The notes under the pieces: model-generated
What the model was told of the DNA's origin: nothing
Seen by the model: the letters and a program-made list of their open reading frames with translations, nothing else
The model's database searches: none
Part shown: piece by piece, positions 54,044 through 62,207 of the stretch
Numbering within the stretch: the stretch's first letter is position 1
Layout: every line of letters begins with the position of its first letter
Source of the DNA: Cryobacterium sp. HLT2-28
Lineage (GTDB): Bacteria > Actinomycetota > Actinomycetes > Actinomycetales > Microbacteriaceae
Assembly (NCBI RefSeq): GCF_004402495.1
Contig: NZ_SOFH01000020.1
Location: forward strand, 1 to 64,000
Direction of reading: 5' to 3'
Length of the DNA stretch: 64,000 nucleotides
Position numbers and translations under genes: made by a program

Positions 54044-54802
54044 CTACTTCACCCCCATCATCGTGCCGACGGCGTCGCCGGTCAGCGAGGAGACGATGCG
54101 CGGGAGCGCGACGAAACCGGCCGCGCCCAGCGACAGGGTGATCAGGATCTTGAGCGGGAAGCCGAGGGCGAAGGCGTTGAGGGCGGGCGCCACGCGGGTG
54201 AGCAGGCCGAGGCCGGCGTCGGCGAGGAAGAGCACGACGATCAGCGGGCCGGCGATCTGCACCGAGGCGAGCAGCATCTGGCCGACCGCGGTGGTCACGG
54301 CCTGCATCGGCACGGCCAGGTTCATGCCGCCGCCGATCGGCAGCGCGGCGAAGGTGCGGGCGAGGCCGCCGATGATCAGCTGGTAGCCGCCCGAGGCGAA
54401 CAGGAGCGCCAGCGCGGTCATCTGGTAGAGCCTGGTGAACATGGCGCCGTTGACCATCGCCTGCGGGTCGAAGCCCTGGGCCAGCTGGAACCCGCCGAAC
54501 ATGTCGATCAGGTTGCCGGCGGACTGGATGGCGGAGAAGACGACGAGGACCAGGAAGCCGAGCACCCCGCCGACCATGATCTCGAGGATCAGGGCGCCGA
54601 TGAAACCGGCCGTGTCGGGCGAGACGTAGCCGGGCGTCACCTGCGGCGAGACGGCCAGGGCCAGGCCGAGGGCCAGCATCCCCTTGATCCGCAGCGGAAT
54701 CGCGTTGTAGGAGAACGGCGGTGCCACGACGAGGAAGGCGACCATGCGCACCCCGGCGAGCATGACCGCTTCGATCCACGCGAAGTCCAGGGTGATGTTC
54801 AT
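54044..54802 (-). CDS. fliR: Flagellar export apparatus protein FliR
   Basis: 252-residue membrane protein of the export gate core with about six hydrophobic segments. Typical features are the GMLALGLALAVSPQV segment and the C-terminal FALGFPLKILITL. ATG 54802 shares one base with the fliQ stop (TGATG), so translation is coupled. It abuts flhB, matching the usual fliPQR-flhBA order. Confidence 0.95.
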   Translation of the reverse strand: MNITLDFAWIEAVMLAGVRMVAFLVVAPPFSYNAIPLRIKGMLALGLALAVSPQVTPGYVSPDTAGFIGALILEIMVGGVLGFLVLVVFSAIQSAGNLIDMFGGFQLAQGFDPQAMVNGAMFTRLYQMTALALLFASGGYQLIIGGLARTFAALPIGGGMNLAVPMQAVTTAVGQMLLASVQIAGPLIVVLFLADAGLGLLTRVAPALNAFALGFPLKILITLSLGAAGFVALPRIVSSLTGDAVGTMMGVK

Positions 54803-55077
54803 CAGCCTCCGCCGATGAGGGAAGGGATCTTGTCGAAGAGCATGTGCGTGAACGAGACGATCTCGGAGATCATCCAGTGGCCGGAGACGATAAGGGCCAC
54901 GGCCACGGCGATCGCCTTGGGCACGAAGGAGAGCGTCACCTCCTGGATCTGGGTGATCGACTGCAGCAGGGAGATCGCGAATCCCACGACGAGGGCGGTG
55001 ATCAGGATCGGGGCCGACAGCATCCCGGCGACCAGGATGCCCTGGAGGCCGATGTCGAGAACGGCGTTGGTGTCCAT
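54802..55077 (-). CDS. fliQ: Flagellar export apparatus protein FliQ
   Basis: 91-residue, two-helix hydrophobic protein of the FliPQR export channel. The first helix includes the conserved GFAISLLQSITQIQEVTLSF segment. Single-base overlaps (TGATG) link it with fliP upstream and fliR downstream. Length and sequence are standard for the family. Confidence 0.95.
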   Translation of the reverse strand: MDTNAVLDIGLQGILVAGMLSAPILITALVVGFAISLLQSITQIQEVTLSFVPKAIAVAVALIVSGHWMISEIVSFTHMLFDKIPSLIGGG

Positions 55078-55925
55078 CAGCCACCCCGGTAACTGCTGAT
55101 CAGGGTGGTGATGATCAGACCCCAGCCGTCGACGAGCACGAAGAGGAGGATCTTGAACGGCAGGGAGATCATCACCGGCGGGAGCATCATCATGCCCATC
55201 GACATCAGCGCGGCGGAAACGACGAGGTCGATCACGAGGAACGGCACGAAGATGACGAAGCCGATGATGAACGCGGCCCGAAGCTCGGAGATCATGAAGG
55301 CGGGGATCAGGGTGAGCAGGTTCACCGCGTCGGCGTTTGCCGGGTTGGCCTGGTCGGCGGCCCGCGTCATCAGGGCGAGGTCTTCCTCCCGGGTGTGCGC
55401 GAGCATGAACGTGCGCAGCGGGCCGGAGCCGATCGTCACCGCATCATCGAAGGAGAGCGTGCCGTTCAGGTAAGGCTGCAGGGCGTGCTCATTGATGTCG
55501 GTCAGGATCGGCGCCATGATGAACAGCGACAGGAACAGGGCCAGGCCCGCGAGCACCTGGTTCGGCGGGATGGACGGCAGCGCGAGGGCGTTGCGGGTCA
55601 TCGCCAGCACCACGAAGATCTTGGTGAACGAGGTCATCATCAGCAGCAGCGCCGGTGCGACCGAGAGCAGCGTGATGCCGATCAGGGTGACGATCGCCGA
55701 GGACGGCGAACCGTCCGGTCCGTTGATCGACACGTTCAGGCCGCCGCCGGCCGGCGTGGTCGGGGTGGCCGGGTCGGTCGGCGGGGTGGGGTCGACCGGT
55801 GCGGCGTGTCCGGCCGGGGCGATGACGAGCACGATCGCCGCGACGATCACGACCAGCAGGGCCGCCATCACGAATGCCCTGGCGATGCGCCAGCGCCGGT
55901 CTGCCCGCAGGGCCGCGGAGTTCAC
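55077..55925 (-). CDS. fliP: Flagellar export apparatus protein FliP
   Basis: 282 residues: cleavable-type hydrophobic N-terminus (~20-40), a Pro/Thr-rich spacer, then four membrane helices with SFTKIFVVLAMTRNALALPS and SIPPNQVLAGLALFLSLFIM, and the conserved FMLAHTREEDLALM. GTG 55925 overlaps the fliO stop (GTGA) and is preferred; ATG 55961 is an alternative start that lengthens the overlap. Confidence 0.95.
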   Translation of the reverse strand: MNSAALRADRRWRIARAFVMAALLVVIVAAIVLVIAPAGHAAPVDPTPPTDPATPTTPAGGGLNVSINGPDGSPSSAIVTLIGITLLSVAPALLLMMTSFTKIFVVLAMTRNALALPSIPPNQVLAGLALFLSLFIMAPILTDINEHALQPYLNGTLSFDDAVTIGSGPLRTFMLAHTREEDLALMTRAADQANPANADAVNLLTLIPAFMISELRAAFIIGFVIFVPFLVIDLVVSAALMSMGMMMLPPVMISLPFKILLFVLVDGWGLIITTLISSYRGG

Positions 55926-56440
55926 CGTCCCTGCCGGAGGGCGGCTGCGGTCTGCTGCCACGTCGCCGGCGAGAGGATGGAGCCGCCGAGGCGGTTTTGG
56001 TTCGGTCTGACCTGGCCCGTGCGGATCTGGGCGGCCCGGCCGGCCGCACCGTGGCGCGGGCGCAGGATGAGCGGCGGCGCCAGCTCGGTTTCAGGATCGG
56101 TGTCGGTCGCCGCGTTCACGACGGCACCGGTGGCCGCCGCGTCGAGCGAGCGAGCGAAGACCGAGTCGCCGGCCGCGGCGTCGGCGGCCGACGGCGAATC
56201 GCCGTCGTGCAGCACGTTGACGTTCTGCTCGGTCACGCCGAGCACGAACCGGCGGCCGTCGATGTCGACGACGACGACGGATGCCTTCTGGCCGAGCCCC
56301 TGGCGGCCGACCACGGTGACGAGGTTCTGGCTGCGCGTCGCCCGGGAGCCCCGCGTCAGGCGTCGCTGGAGCGCCCAGAGCAGCCCGAGCACCGCGGCCA
56401 GGGAGAGGGCAACCCGCAGAGCGACGAGGAGGGTGTCCAC
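55922..56440 (-). CDS. fliO: Flagellar biosynthesis protein FliO
   Basis: 172-residue single-pass membrane protein that assists FliP assembly. One helix at about residues 4-24, then the FliO domain with VVGRQGLGQKASVVVVDIDGRRFVLGVTEQ. The rest is a low-complexity Ala/Asp/Arg-rich tail. GTG 56440 starts directly after the fliN stop. Weakly conserved family; position between fliN and fliP strengthens the call. Confidence 0.88.
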   Translation of the reverse strand: MDTLLVALRVALSLAAVLGLLWALQRRLTRGSRATRSQNLVTVVGRQGLGQKASVVVVDIDGRRFVLGVTEQNVNVLHDGDSPSAADAAAGDSVFARSLDAAATGAVVNAATDTDPETELAPPLILRPRHGAAGRAAQIRTGQVRPNQNRLGGSILSPATWQQTAAALRQGR

Positions 56441-57145
56441 CTAGGTCAGGCTCTCGGCCACGTCGAGGATCTGGGTGATGCGCACCGCGTAGTCCTGGTC
56501 GACGACGACGATCTCGCCGTGCGCGATCAGCCGGCCGTTCAGCAGGATGTCCGCGGGGGCCCCGGCCGAGCGGTCGAGCTCGATGACCGCGCCGGGTTCC
56601 AGGGCGAGCACGTCACGCACAGACATCCGGGTGCGCCCGATTTCGACGGTGAGGGCCATTTCGACGCTGTTGATGCGGCCGAGTTTGCCGACCACCGAGC
56701 CGGTCGCGCGGCCGGTGGAGCCGATGGTTCCGTTGTCGCGCAACCGGATCGCGAACCAGCCGGTGACGGCGCCGCCGCCGCTGAGCTCGTAGACGACCGT
56801 TTCGGCATCCGCGAACAGGGCGGTCGCGTCTTCGACCCTGGTCTCCCCCAGCACGCCGACCCCGAAGACGCCCGAGGCACCCTCGAGCGCCGGGCGCAGC
56901 ACGTCCTGGCTCGAGACCAGGGCGGATTCCGCTCCGGCCGCGGCGTCGAGCGACGCCGGCTCGGCCAGCACGATGGCGATGTCCGCCGAGGTCACCCCGA
57001 CGAAGGAGGCGACGACCGCGGCGCCCAGCCGGCCGGCCAGGGCCGCGCCGGAGCACGGTACGGCCTGCAGTGACGTCGGGGTCGGCAGCAGCCCGATCAG
57101 GGCGTCGACGGCGGCGGCGGGCAGGGCGGTGGAGGTGGGGGTCAT
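56441..57145 (-). CDS. fliN: Flagellar motor switch protein FliN (extended form)
   Basis: C-ring protein, 234 residues. The C-terminal SpoA domain (~150-230) has the family signature VEIGRTRMSVRDVLALEPGA and HGEIVVVDQDYAVRI. The N-terminal ~140 residues form an extra domain resembling the CheC/FliY-like portion seen in FliY of Gram-positives; no clear CheC phosphatase motif was identified. Overlaps fliM by four bases. Confidence 0.92.
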   Translation of the reverse strand: MTPTSTALPAAAVDALIGLLPTPTSLQAVPCSGAALAGRLGAAVVASFVGVTSADIAIVLAEPASLDAAAGAESALVSSQDVLRPALEGASGVFGVGVLGETRVEDATALFADAETVVYELSGGGAVTGWFAIRLRDNGTIGSTGRATGSVVGKLGRINSVEMALTVEIGRTRMSVRDVLALEPGAVIELDRSAGAPADILLNGRLIAHGEIVVVDQDYAVRITQILDVAESLT

Positions 57146-58029
57146 GCGAAGGTCTCCTCGGTGTCGATGACGATGCAGGCCAGGCGGGAGCCGTTGGATC
57201 CAACGGCGGCGCGTGCGAGCGGCTGGCCGTCGACGACGACGTCGAGCGGGCGGTGCTTGGAATGGGGAATGGCGAGGACGTCTCCGACGGCGAGGCCGAG
57301 GATGACGCTGGGCAGCACCCGGATCGGGGTGAGCTGAAGGGACACGTCAACCGGCACCCAGGCCAGCTGCGCGTGCAGGAGGTCCTCGGGGTTCGAGGCG
57401 TTGCTGGTCGGGTTGGTCTCGCCGAGCTGGGGCAGGAGCGTGTCGGCCGGCAGTGCGAGGGTCGCGGTGGCCGTCGATTCGCCGACCCGCATGGAGAAGG
57501 TGGCGACGATCATCAGGTCGCCGGTGGCCGCGGCTTGGGCGAACTGCGAGTTGTACTGGATGCCGCCGACCACGATCGGCGCGACGAGCAGGGCGCCGAG
57601 GCAGTAGCGCAGGTCCTCGAGGGCGTCGTCCATCAGCCGGCGCACGAGGGCCTGCTCGATCTGGGTGAAGACGCGTTCGGGGGCGAAGGTGCTGCCCGAG
57701 CCGCCGAGCATGTGACTCACCCAGGACAGCGCGGCCGCCGCGGGGAACTGGATGACGGCCTTGGCGCTGAACCCGGTCACCGGGCAGAGCACCATCGCCG
57801 TGGTCGCCGGCAGGGACGACGCGTATTCGTCGTAGGTGCGCATGATGACGTGTTCGCAGGTGACCTGCGACAGCACCCGCACCTTGGCGGTGAGCTGGGT
57901 GCCCCACTGCCGGGCGAAGGTTTCGAAGGCGAGCTCCAGCACGCGCGAGTGCTCGCGGGCGAGCGTTGTCGGGCGACGAAAGTCGTACACCTCGACCGTG
58001 CGCGCCGCCGAAGCGGGCACACCAATCAC
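57142..58029 (-). CDS. fliM: Flagellar motor switch protein FliM
   Basis: C-ring switch protein, 295 residues by the GTG at 58029, which has AGGA seven bases upstream; GTG 58059 is an earlier alternative without such a signal. The middle domain begins VEVYDFRRPTTLAREHSRVL, and the C-terminal SpoA domain contains VLPSVILGLAVGDVLAIPHS. The N-terminal CheY-binding helix of most FliM proteins (LSQxEIDALL) is absent in either start choice. Overlaps fliN by four bases. Confidence 0.93.
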   Translation of the reverse strand: MIGVPASAARTVEVYDFRRPTTLAREHSRVLELAFETFARQWGTQLTAKVRVLSQVTCEHVIMRTYDEYASSLPATTAMVLCPVTGFSAKAVIQFPAAAALSWVSHMLGGSGSTFAPERVFTQIEQALVRRLMDDALEDLRYCLGALLVAPIVVGGIQYNSQFAQAAATGDLMIVATFSMRVGESTATATLALPADTLLPQLGETNPTSNASNPEDLLHAQLAWVPVDVSLQLTPIRVLPSVILGLAVGDVLAIPHSKHRPLDVVVDGQPLARAAVGSNGSRLACIVIDTEETFA

Positions 58030-58137
58030 TGCTTGTTCCTGGACCGTCACGACAAGCACTATCGGTCAACGAATCGCCCGCGTTAGGAGTAGCGACATCC
58101 AACTTGTGCCGCGGTGTGTCCGTGCCGGCTGGGGTGG

Positions 58138-59082
58138 TCAGTGTCCGGTCTTGGCTGGCGTCTTCTCCGTCGTGGTCGTCTTCGTGGTCTTCGTGGTCTT
58201 GGTGGTCGATTCGGCGGATGCCGCCGGCTCCGTCGCGGGGTCGGCAGAGGCCACCGGGGCGGGGATCACGGCGGTGCCGTCGAGCACGGAGGGGATGAGC
58301 GCCCGGACGGCCTCCGGCTGGCTGGAGAGCATCACCACGTCGACCCGGCGGTTCTGGGCCATCGCGGCGAGGTCTGAGCCGGTCGCCACAGACCGGGCCG
58401 AACCGTAGCCGACCGACGAGATGCGCTCCTGGGCGATCGCCCCGAACTCGACCAGCCGGCGCAGCACGGCGGTCGCCCGTGCTGAGGACAGCTCCCAGTC
58501 GGTCGGGTAGTTGACCGTGACGCCGTGCCGGTCGGCGTGGCCCTCGATCTTCACCTCGTTGGGCTGGGTGGCGAGAATCGGCGCGATTGTGTCGAGCACC
58601 TGGATGGCCTGTGGGCTGAGCTCGGCGAGGTTGGGCGCGAAATAGGCCTCCGAACCGACCAGGCCGACGGTCAGGCCGCGCGAGTCGATCACGAACTGGA
58701 CCATGCCGCCGATCCCCTTGGCGTCCACGGCATCCTGAATCGCCTTCTGCGCCGAGCTGAGGTTCTTCACCTCCGCGACGGCGAGGTCCAGGTTGGTGAA
58801 GCCGGTCGCCTCGCCCTGCTTGACCTTGTCCTTTTTGACGACGACGCCCTTGGCGGTGTCGACCTTGCCGACGTCGGTGGCGCCGAACCCGGTTGCGAGG
58901 GAGTTCTTCAACTGCACGAACTTGGACTGGTCGACCGACGACATGGCGAAGAGCACGATGAACATGCACATCAGCACGGTGACCATGTCCATGTAGGACG
59001 CCATCCACCGCTCGTCGACGTGCTCGACGTGTTCCTCTTCGAGTCCCTTGCTGCGGCCGCGTCCCCGGCCGTGACCGCTCAT
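58138..59082 (-). CDS. motB: Flagellar stator protein MotB
   Basis: Peptidoglycan-anchored stator subunit, 314 residues. The single membrane helix carries the proton-binding Asp32 in YMDMVTVLMCMFIVLFAM, and the OmpA-like domain (~165-275) has IEGHADRHG and NRRVDVV. The C-terminus is a Thr/Lys-repeat tail (TTKTTKTTKTTTTEKT). Overlaps motA by four bases. A gap of 108 bp separates it from fliM, with no fliL between. Confidence 0.95.
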   Translation of the reverse strand: MSGHGRGRGRSKGLEEEHVEHVDERWMASYMDMVTVLMCMFIVLFAMSSVDQSKFVQLKNSLATGFGATDVGKVDTAKGVVVKKDKVKQGEATGFTNLDLAVAEVKNLSSAQKAIQDAVDAKGIGGMVQFVIDSRGLTVGLVGSEAYFAPNLAELSPQAIQVLDTIAPILATQPNEVKIEGHADRHGVTVNYPTDWELSSARATAVLRRLVEFGAIAQERISSVGYGSARSVATGSDLAAMAQNRRVDVVMLSSQPEAVRALIPSVLDGTAVIPAPVASADPATEPAASAESTTKTTKTTKTTTTEKTPAKTGH

Positions 59083-59888
59083 GCCGCCTTGGGCAAGGAC
59101 TTGGCCGCCTTGTCCGCCTTGCCCGACTTCGCCGACTTGGAGGATTCCGCCGGCACCATGGCCCGCAGCCGTTCGCCGAGGAGGCGAGGCTGGCTTCCGG
59201 CCTGCACGGCGAGGGCGCCCTCGAGGAGCAGCGTCATCCGCTCCACCTCGATGTCGGAGAGCCGCTTGAGCCGGTTGCCGATGGGGAGCCAGAGGAAGTT
59301 CGCGGAGAGCAGACCCCAGAGGGTGGCGACGAACGCGGCGGCGATCAGCGGGCCCAGGGTCGAGGGCGTGTCGAGCTGCTCGAGCACGTGGGTGAGCGAA
59401 ATCACGGTGCCGATGATGCCGACCGTGGGCGCGTAGCCGCCGAGGCTGGTGAAGAATTTGGAGGCGTTTCGGCTGGCCTTGGTTCTGGTGGCCAGCTCGT
59501 CTTCGAGCAGGATGCGCAGTTCGTCACCGTCGGTGCCGTCGGCGATGTTCTGCAGAGCGCCCCGCAGGAACGGGTCGTCGACGTTGTCGGCTTCCTGTTC
59601 GAGGGCGAGCAGGCCGGCGCTGCGGGCCTTCTCGGCCAGACCCACGATCTGGTCGATCACCTGCTGCGGCGGGGTGGTCTTGCCGACGAAGGCACCGGGC
59701 ACGGCCTTGAACGCCGAGATCGCATCGCGGATCGTTCCGCCGGCGATGCCGACGGCGATGGTCGCGCCGAAAACCAGCACCATCGGGGCCGGCAGCAGGA
59801 TCGAGGAGATGTGGCCGCCCTCGATGGTGATCATCGCGAAGAGCGAGCCGAAGGCGAGCGCGATACCGATCAGGGTTGCGGGATCCAT
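59079..59888 (-). CDS. motA: Flagellar stator protein MotA
   Basis: Proton channel subunit of the motor stator, 269 residues with four predicted membrane helices. The conserved block GGYAPTVGIIGTVISLTHVL lies in the third helix, followed by GPLIAAAFVATLWGLLSANF. A Lys/Ser/Ala-rich C-terminal tail is present. It shares one base with flbD and overlaps motB by four, so stoichiometry is set by coupling. Confidence 0.95.
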   Translation of the reverse strand: MDPATLIGIALAFGSLFAMITIEGGHISSILLPAPMVLVFGATIAVGIAGGTIRDAISAFKAVPGAFVGKTTPPQQVIDQIVGLAEKARSAGLLALEQEADNVDDPFLRGALQNIADGTDGDELRILLEDELATRTKASRNASKFFTSLGGYAPTVGIIGTVISLTHVLEQLDTPSTLGPLIAAAFVATLWGLLSANFLWLPIGNRLKRLSDIEVERMTLLLEGALAVQAGSQPRLLGERLRAMVPAESSKSAKSGKADKAAKSLPKAA

Positions 59889-60208
59889 CAGAGCCTCCGC
59901 GGGCGCTGGGGCTGCACGGGACCCGGCGCGGTGGGGTCTTCAATCGCGTGCGGACCGCTGACGATTTCGAGCGGTCTGACGCCGCTGCTGTAATCGGCAT
60001 CTGAGGTCAGATAGGCCAGGGAGATCACATGCGCCCGGAAGCGGGCGATCTTCTCGATGACCTCGTCGAGGCCCTCCGTGACGATGAATTTCGCGCCGTC
60101 GACCATGACCAGGGTCGTGTCGGGGCTGGCGTGGATCCGCTCGATCAAATCGGGGTTGATCGCAAACTGGCTGTCGTTCAGCCTCGTCACAACAATCATC
60201 GGGCCCAT
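59888..60208 (-). CDS. flbD: FlbD/SwrD-family flagellar protein
   Basis: 106-residue protein; the N-terminal ~70 residues are the FlbD domain (MIVVTRLNDSQFAINPDLIE, then TTLVMVDGAKFIVTEGLDEV). In Bacillus the homologue SwrD raises motor torque. The C-terminal ~35 residues are a Pro/Arg-rich extension. ATG 60208 has GGAG seven bases upstream. First gene of the transcription unit flbD-motA-...-csrA, after a 279-bp regulatory gap. Confidence 0.9.
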   Translation of the reverse strand: MGPMIVVTRLNDSQFAINPDLIERIHASPDTTLVMVDGAKFIVTEGLDEVIEKIARFRAHVISLAYLTSDADYSSGVRPLEIVSGPHAIEDPTAPGPVQPQRPRRL

Positions 60209-60263
60209 CCATGGTCTCCGGACGATTCAAGTAACCGTCGTGAACCACTGTCGGTCGCCGTGC

Positions 60264-60287
60264 CCCGGCCGTTAGTTGCCGGCCGGG
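60264..60287. other. Hairpin in the flbD leader
   Basis: CCCGGCCG (60264-60271) and CGGCCGGG (60280-60287) form a perfect eight-bp GC stem with an eight-base loop, about 55 bp upstream of the flbD start. It may be an attenuator or a 5' leader structure. Confidence 0.5.
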
Positions 60288-60340
60288 ACCGTCTGCCCGC
60301 CCGATGCGGTCAGCCCTCGCCGAACTGTGACTTAAGCACC

Positions 60341-60359
60341 TTTTCAGGCCGCCTGAAAA
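60341..60359. promoter_or_regulatory. 19-bp perfect palindrome upstream of flbD
   Basis: TTTTCAGGC-C-GCCTGAAAA has nine-base arms around one base, 133 bp before the flbD start. Its AT-flanked symmetry in GC-rich DNA suggests a transcription-factor site controlling the flbD-csrA unit. No regulator is assigned. Confidence 0.5.
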
Positions 60360-60430
60360 CCCTGCAGAACTCACCGCTCGGCGATCATTCCCGCTCGGGT
60401 GACACTCGGGACGCACCCGGGTGGCAGTCT

Positions 60431-60474
60431 GCGGGCCGGATCGGGGCCCTCTCACGAGGTCCGATCCGGCCCGC
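60431..60474 (-). terminator. Terminator-like hairpin after flgE
   Basis: A perfect 14-bp GC-rich stem (60431-60444 with 60461-60474) and 16-base loop lie 14 bp after the flgE stop on the minus strand. It probably ends the fliK-flgD-flgE transcript. Confidence 0.7.
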
Positions 60475-60487
60475 CATTCACTCGCTA

Positions 60488-61660
60488 TCAGCGCTTGAGG
60501 TTGGTGAGCTCCTGGAGCACCTCGTCGGAAGTGGTGATGATGCGGGCGTTGGCCTGGAAGCCGCGCTGGGCGACGATCAGGTTGGTGAACTCCTGGGAGA
60601 GGTCGACGTTCGACATCTCAAGAGCTCCCCCGCTGAGCGAGCCGAGGCCGCCTGAGCCGGGTGCACCGAGAGCGGCGTTACCGGAGTTGAAGGTGGAGCG
60701 GTACTCGGAGGAACCGGCCTTCTCGAGGCCGCCCGGGTTCGAGAATGTCGCGAGGGCGATCCGGCCGATGGATGCCTGGCCGCCGTTGCTGAATAGCCCC
60801 ACCAGGGTGCCGTCCTTGCCGAGGGTGAAGGACTTGAGCGTGCCCGCCTCAGACCCGTTCTGGGAGTTGAACGTGGCAGTCGGGAGTCCGGCGTAGCCCT
60901 TGAGATCTCCCATATTGACCTCTACCGTGCCCACCATCAGCTTCGCCCCGCTCACGACGACTCCACCTGCGAACGTGAGCGGCGCAGCGGCAGTCGTGGT
61001 GCCGTCTGCAGCAGATACGTCCCACGTTCCAGCGCCCGTGCTCTTGAAGGTCAGCGCCAACGTGCGGGATGCCCCGAGAGCGTCATACACCTTGACATCG
61101 CGCATCAGCGTGGTTCCGTTAGGCGCATCAGACGGCAGGTTCCCGCCCATTACGGCCTTATCAGTGGGCTTCGCCGGAATGATCGACTGCAGCGGAAGGG
61201 TGATGTTTCCGATGGTCCCGCCCTCATTGATCTGGCCGTTGACCCCCGTCCAGCCCTGCACGATCGCGCCGGCCGGGGTGACCAGGCGGCCCTCCCCGTC
61301 GAAGTCGAAGGCGCCGGCGCGGCTGTAGAGGGTTTCGCCGCCGAGCTGGGTGACGAAGAATCCGTCGCCCGAGATCATGATGTCGGTGGCCTTGCCGGTG
61401 GCCTGCGAGGAACCCTGGGCGAAGTTGGTGGAGATGCCGGCGACCTTGACGCCGAGTCCCACCTGGGCCGGGTTGGTGCCACCGACCGTGGCCTGCGGGC
61501 CGCCCGCGCCCTGGCTCAGCTGCGAGAGGGTGTCCTGGAATTGGACGGCCGAGGCCTTGAACGCGGTGGTGTTGACGTTGGCGATGTTGTTGCCGGTGAC
61601 GTCGAGCATGGTCTGGTGCGAGCGAAGACCTGAGATGCCGGAATACAGGGAGCGAAGCAT
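60488..61660 (-). CDS. flgE: Flagellar hook protein FlgE
   Basis: Hook subunit, 390 residues. The N-terminal rod/hook signature is MLRSLYSGISGLRSHQTMLD followed by TGNNIANVNTTAFK, and the C-terminal helix is SNVDLSQEFTNLIVAQRGFQ with ANARIITTSDEVLQEL. The middle domain is variable, as usual. ATG 61660 has AAAGG upstream; a long in-frame extension into flgD lacks homology. Exported through the gate encoded downstream. Confidence 0.96.
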   Translation of the reverse strand: MLRSLYSGISGLRSHQTMLDVTGNNIANVNTTAFKASAVQFQDTLSQLSQGAGGPQATVGGTNPAQVGLGVKVAGISTNFAQGSSQATGKATDIMISGDGFFVTQLGGETLYSRAGAFDFDGEGRLVTPAGAIVQGWTGVNGQINEGGTIGNITLPLQSIIPAKPTDKAVMGGNLPSDAPNGTTLMRDVKVYDALGASRTLALTFKSTGAGTWDVSAADGTTTAAAPLTFAGGVVVSGAKLMVGTVEVNMGDLKGYAGLPTATFNSQNGSEAGTLKSFTLGKDGTLVGLFSNGGQASIGRIALATFSNPGGLEKAGSSEYRSTFNSGNAALGAPGSGGLGSLSGGALEMSNVDLSQEFTNLIVAQRGFQANARIITTSDEVLQELTNLKR

Positions 61661-61746
61661 GGGATGCTGCCTTTCTGAAAGGAAGTGAGTCTGAAAAATG
61701 GGTGAAAAACTGTTGATTAGGGAGGGCCCGACGGTGCGGGCCGAGA

Positions 61747-62190
61747 TCAGGCGGTGACCGTGGGAACCGCCGGCGGATGCGCGGTCACGCCGGAAATCGC
61801 ATCCAGGGCCACGTTCGTGCCGTTGATGGTGACCTGCGGAACCGGGCCGGCGTAGGAGACGGCCGAGGCCGTGCCCGTTGCGCTGGTGCCGTCGGCCTTC
61901 GTGTAGGTCACGTTCTGGCCGACCAGGGCCGCCGCGGCCACCCGCATCTGCAGCGAGAAGTTCTCGTCCGCCGTGGTGGACAGCGCGGAGAGCTTCTCCA
62001 TCATGGCCAGCTGCGTCGTCTGGGCGATCATCTGGTTGGTGTCCATGGGAGAACTGGGATCCTGGTTGCGCAATTGCGTGACCAGCAGCGACATGAACGC
62101 CTCGGAGTCGAGGGTCTGCTTCGGCGCCCGGACGGGCGCGCTGGTGTACATGCCGGTCATTGCCGGGGCGGCAACTGCGTCGATGGTCAC
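61747..62190 (-). CDS. flgD: Flagellar hook capping protein FlgD
   Basis: Hook-assembly scaffold, 147 residues. The conserved N-terminal core is AFMSLLVTQLRNQDPSSPMD followed by TNQMIAQTTQLAMMEKL; the C-terminal part is shorter than in enteric FlgD and lacks the extra Tudor/FnIII-like region. Lies 17 bp after fliK and 86 bp before flgE on the same strand. Confidence 0.94.
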   Translation of the reverse strand: MTIDAVAAPAMTGMYTSAPVRAPKQTLDSEAFMSLLVTQLRNQDPSSPMDTNQMIAQTTQLAMMEKLSALSTTADENFSLQMRVAAAALVGQNVTYTKADGTSATGTASAVSYAGPVPQVTINGTNVALDAISGVTAHPPAVPTVTA

Positions 62191-62207
62191 GTTGGTCTCT
62201 CTTCTTC

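Noticed and set aside
49646-57145. Virulence-type type III secretion system
   Set aside because: The export genes sit with motA, motB, flgD, flgE, fliK, fliM and csrA, so this is a flagellar system.
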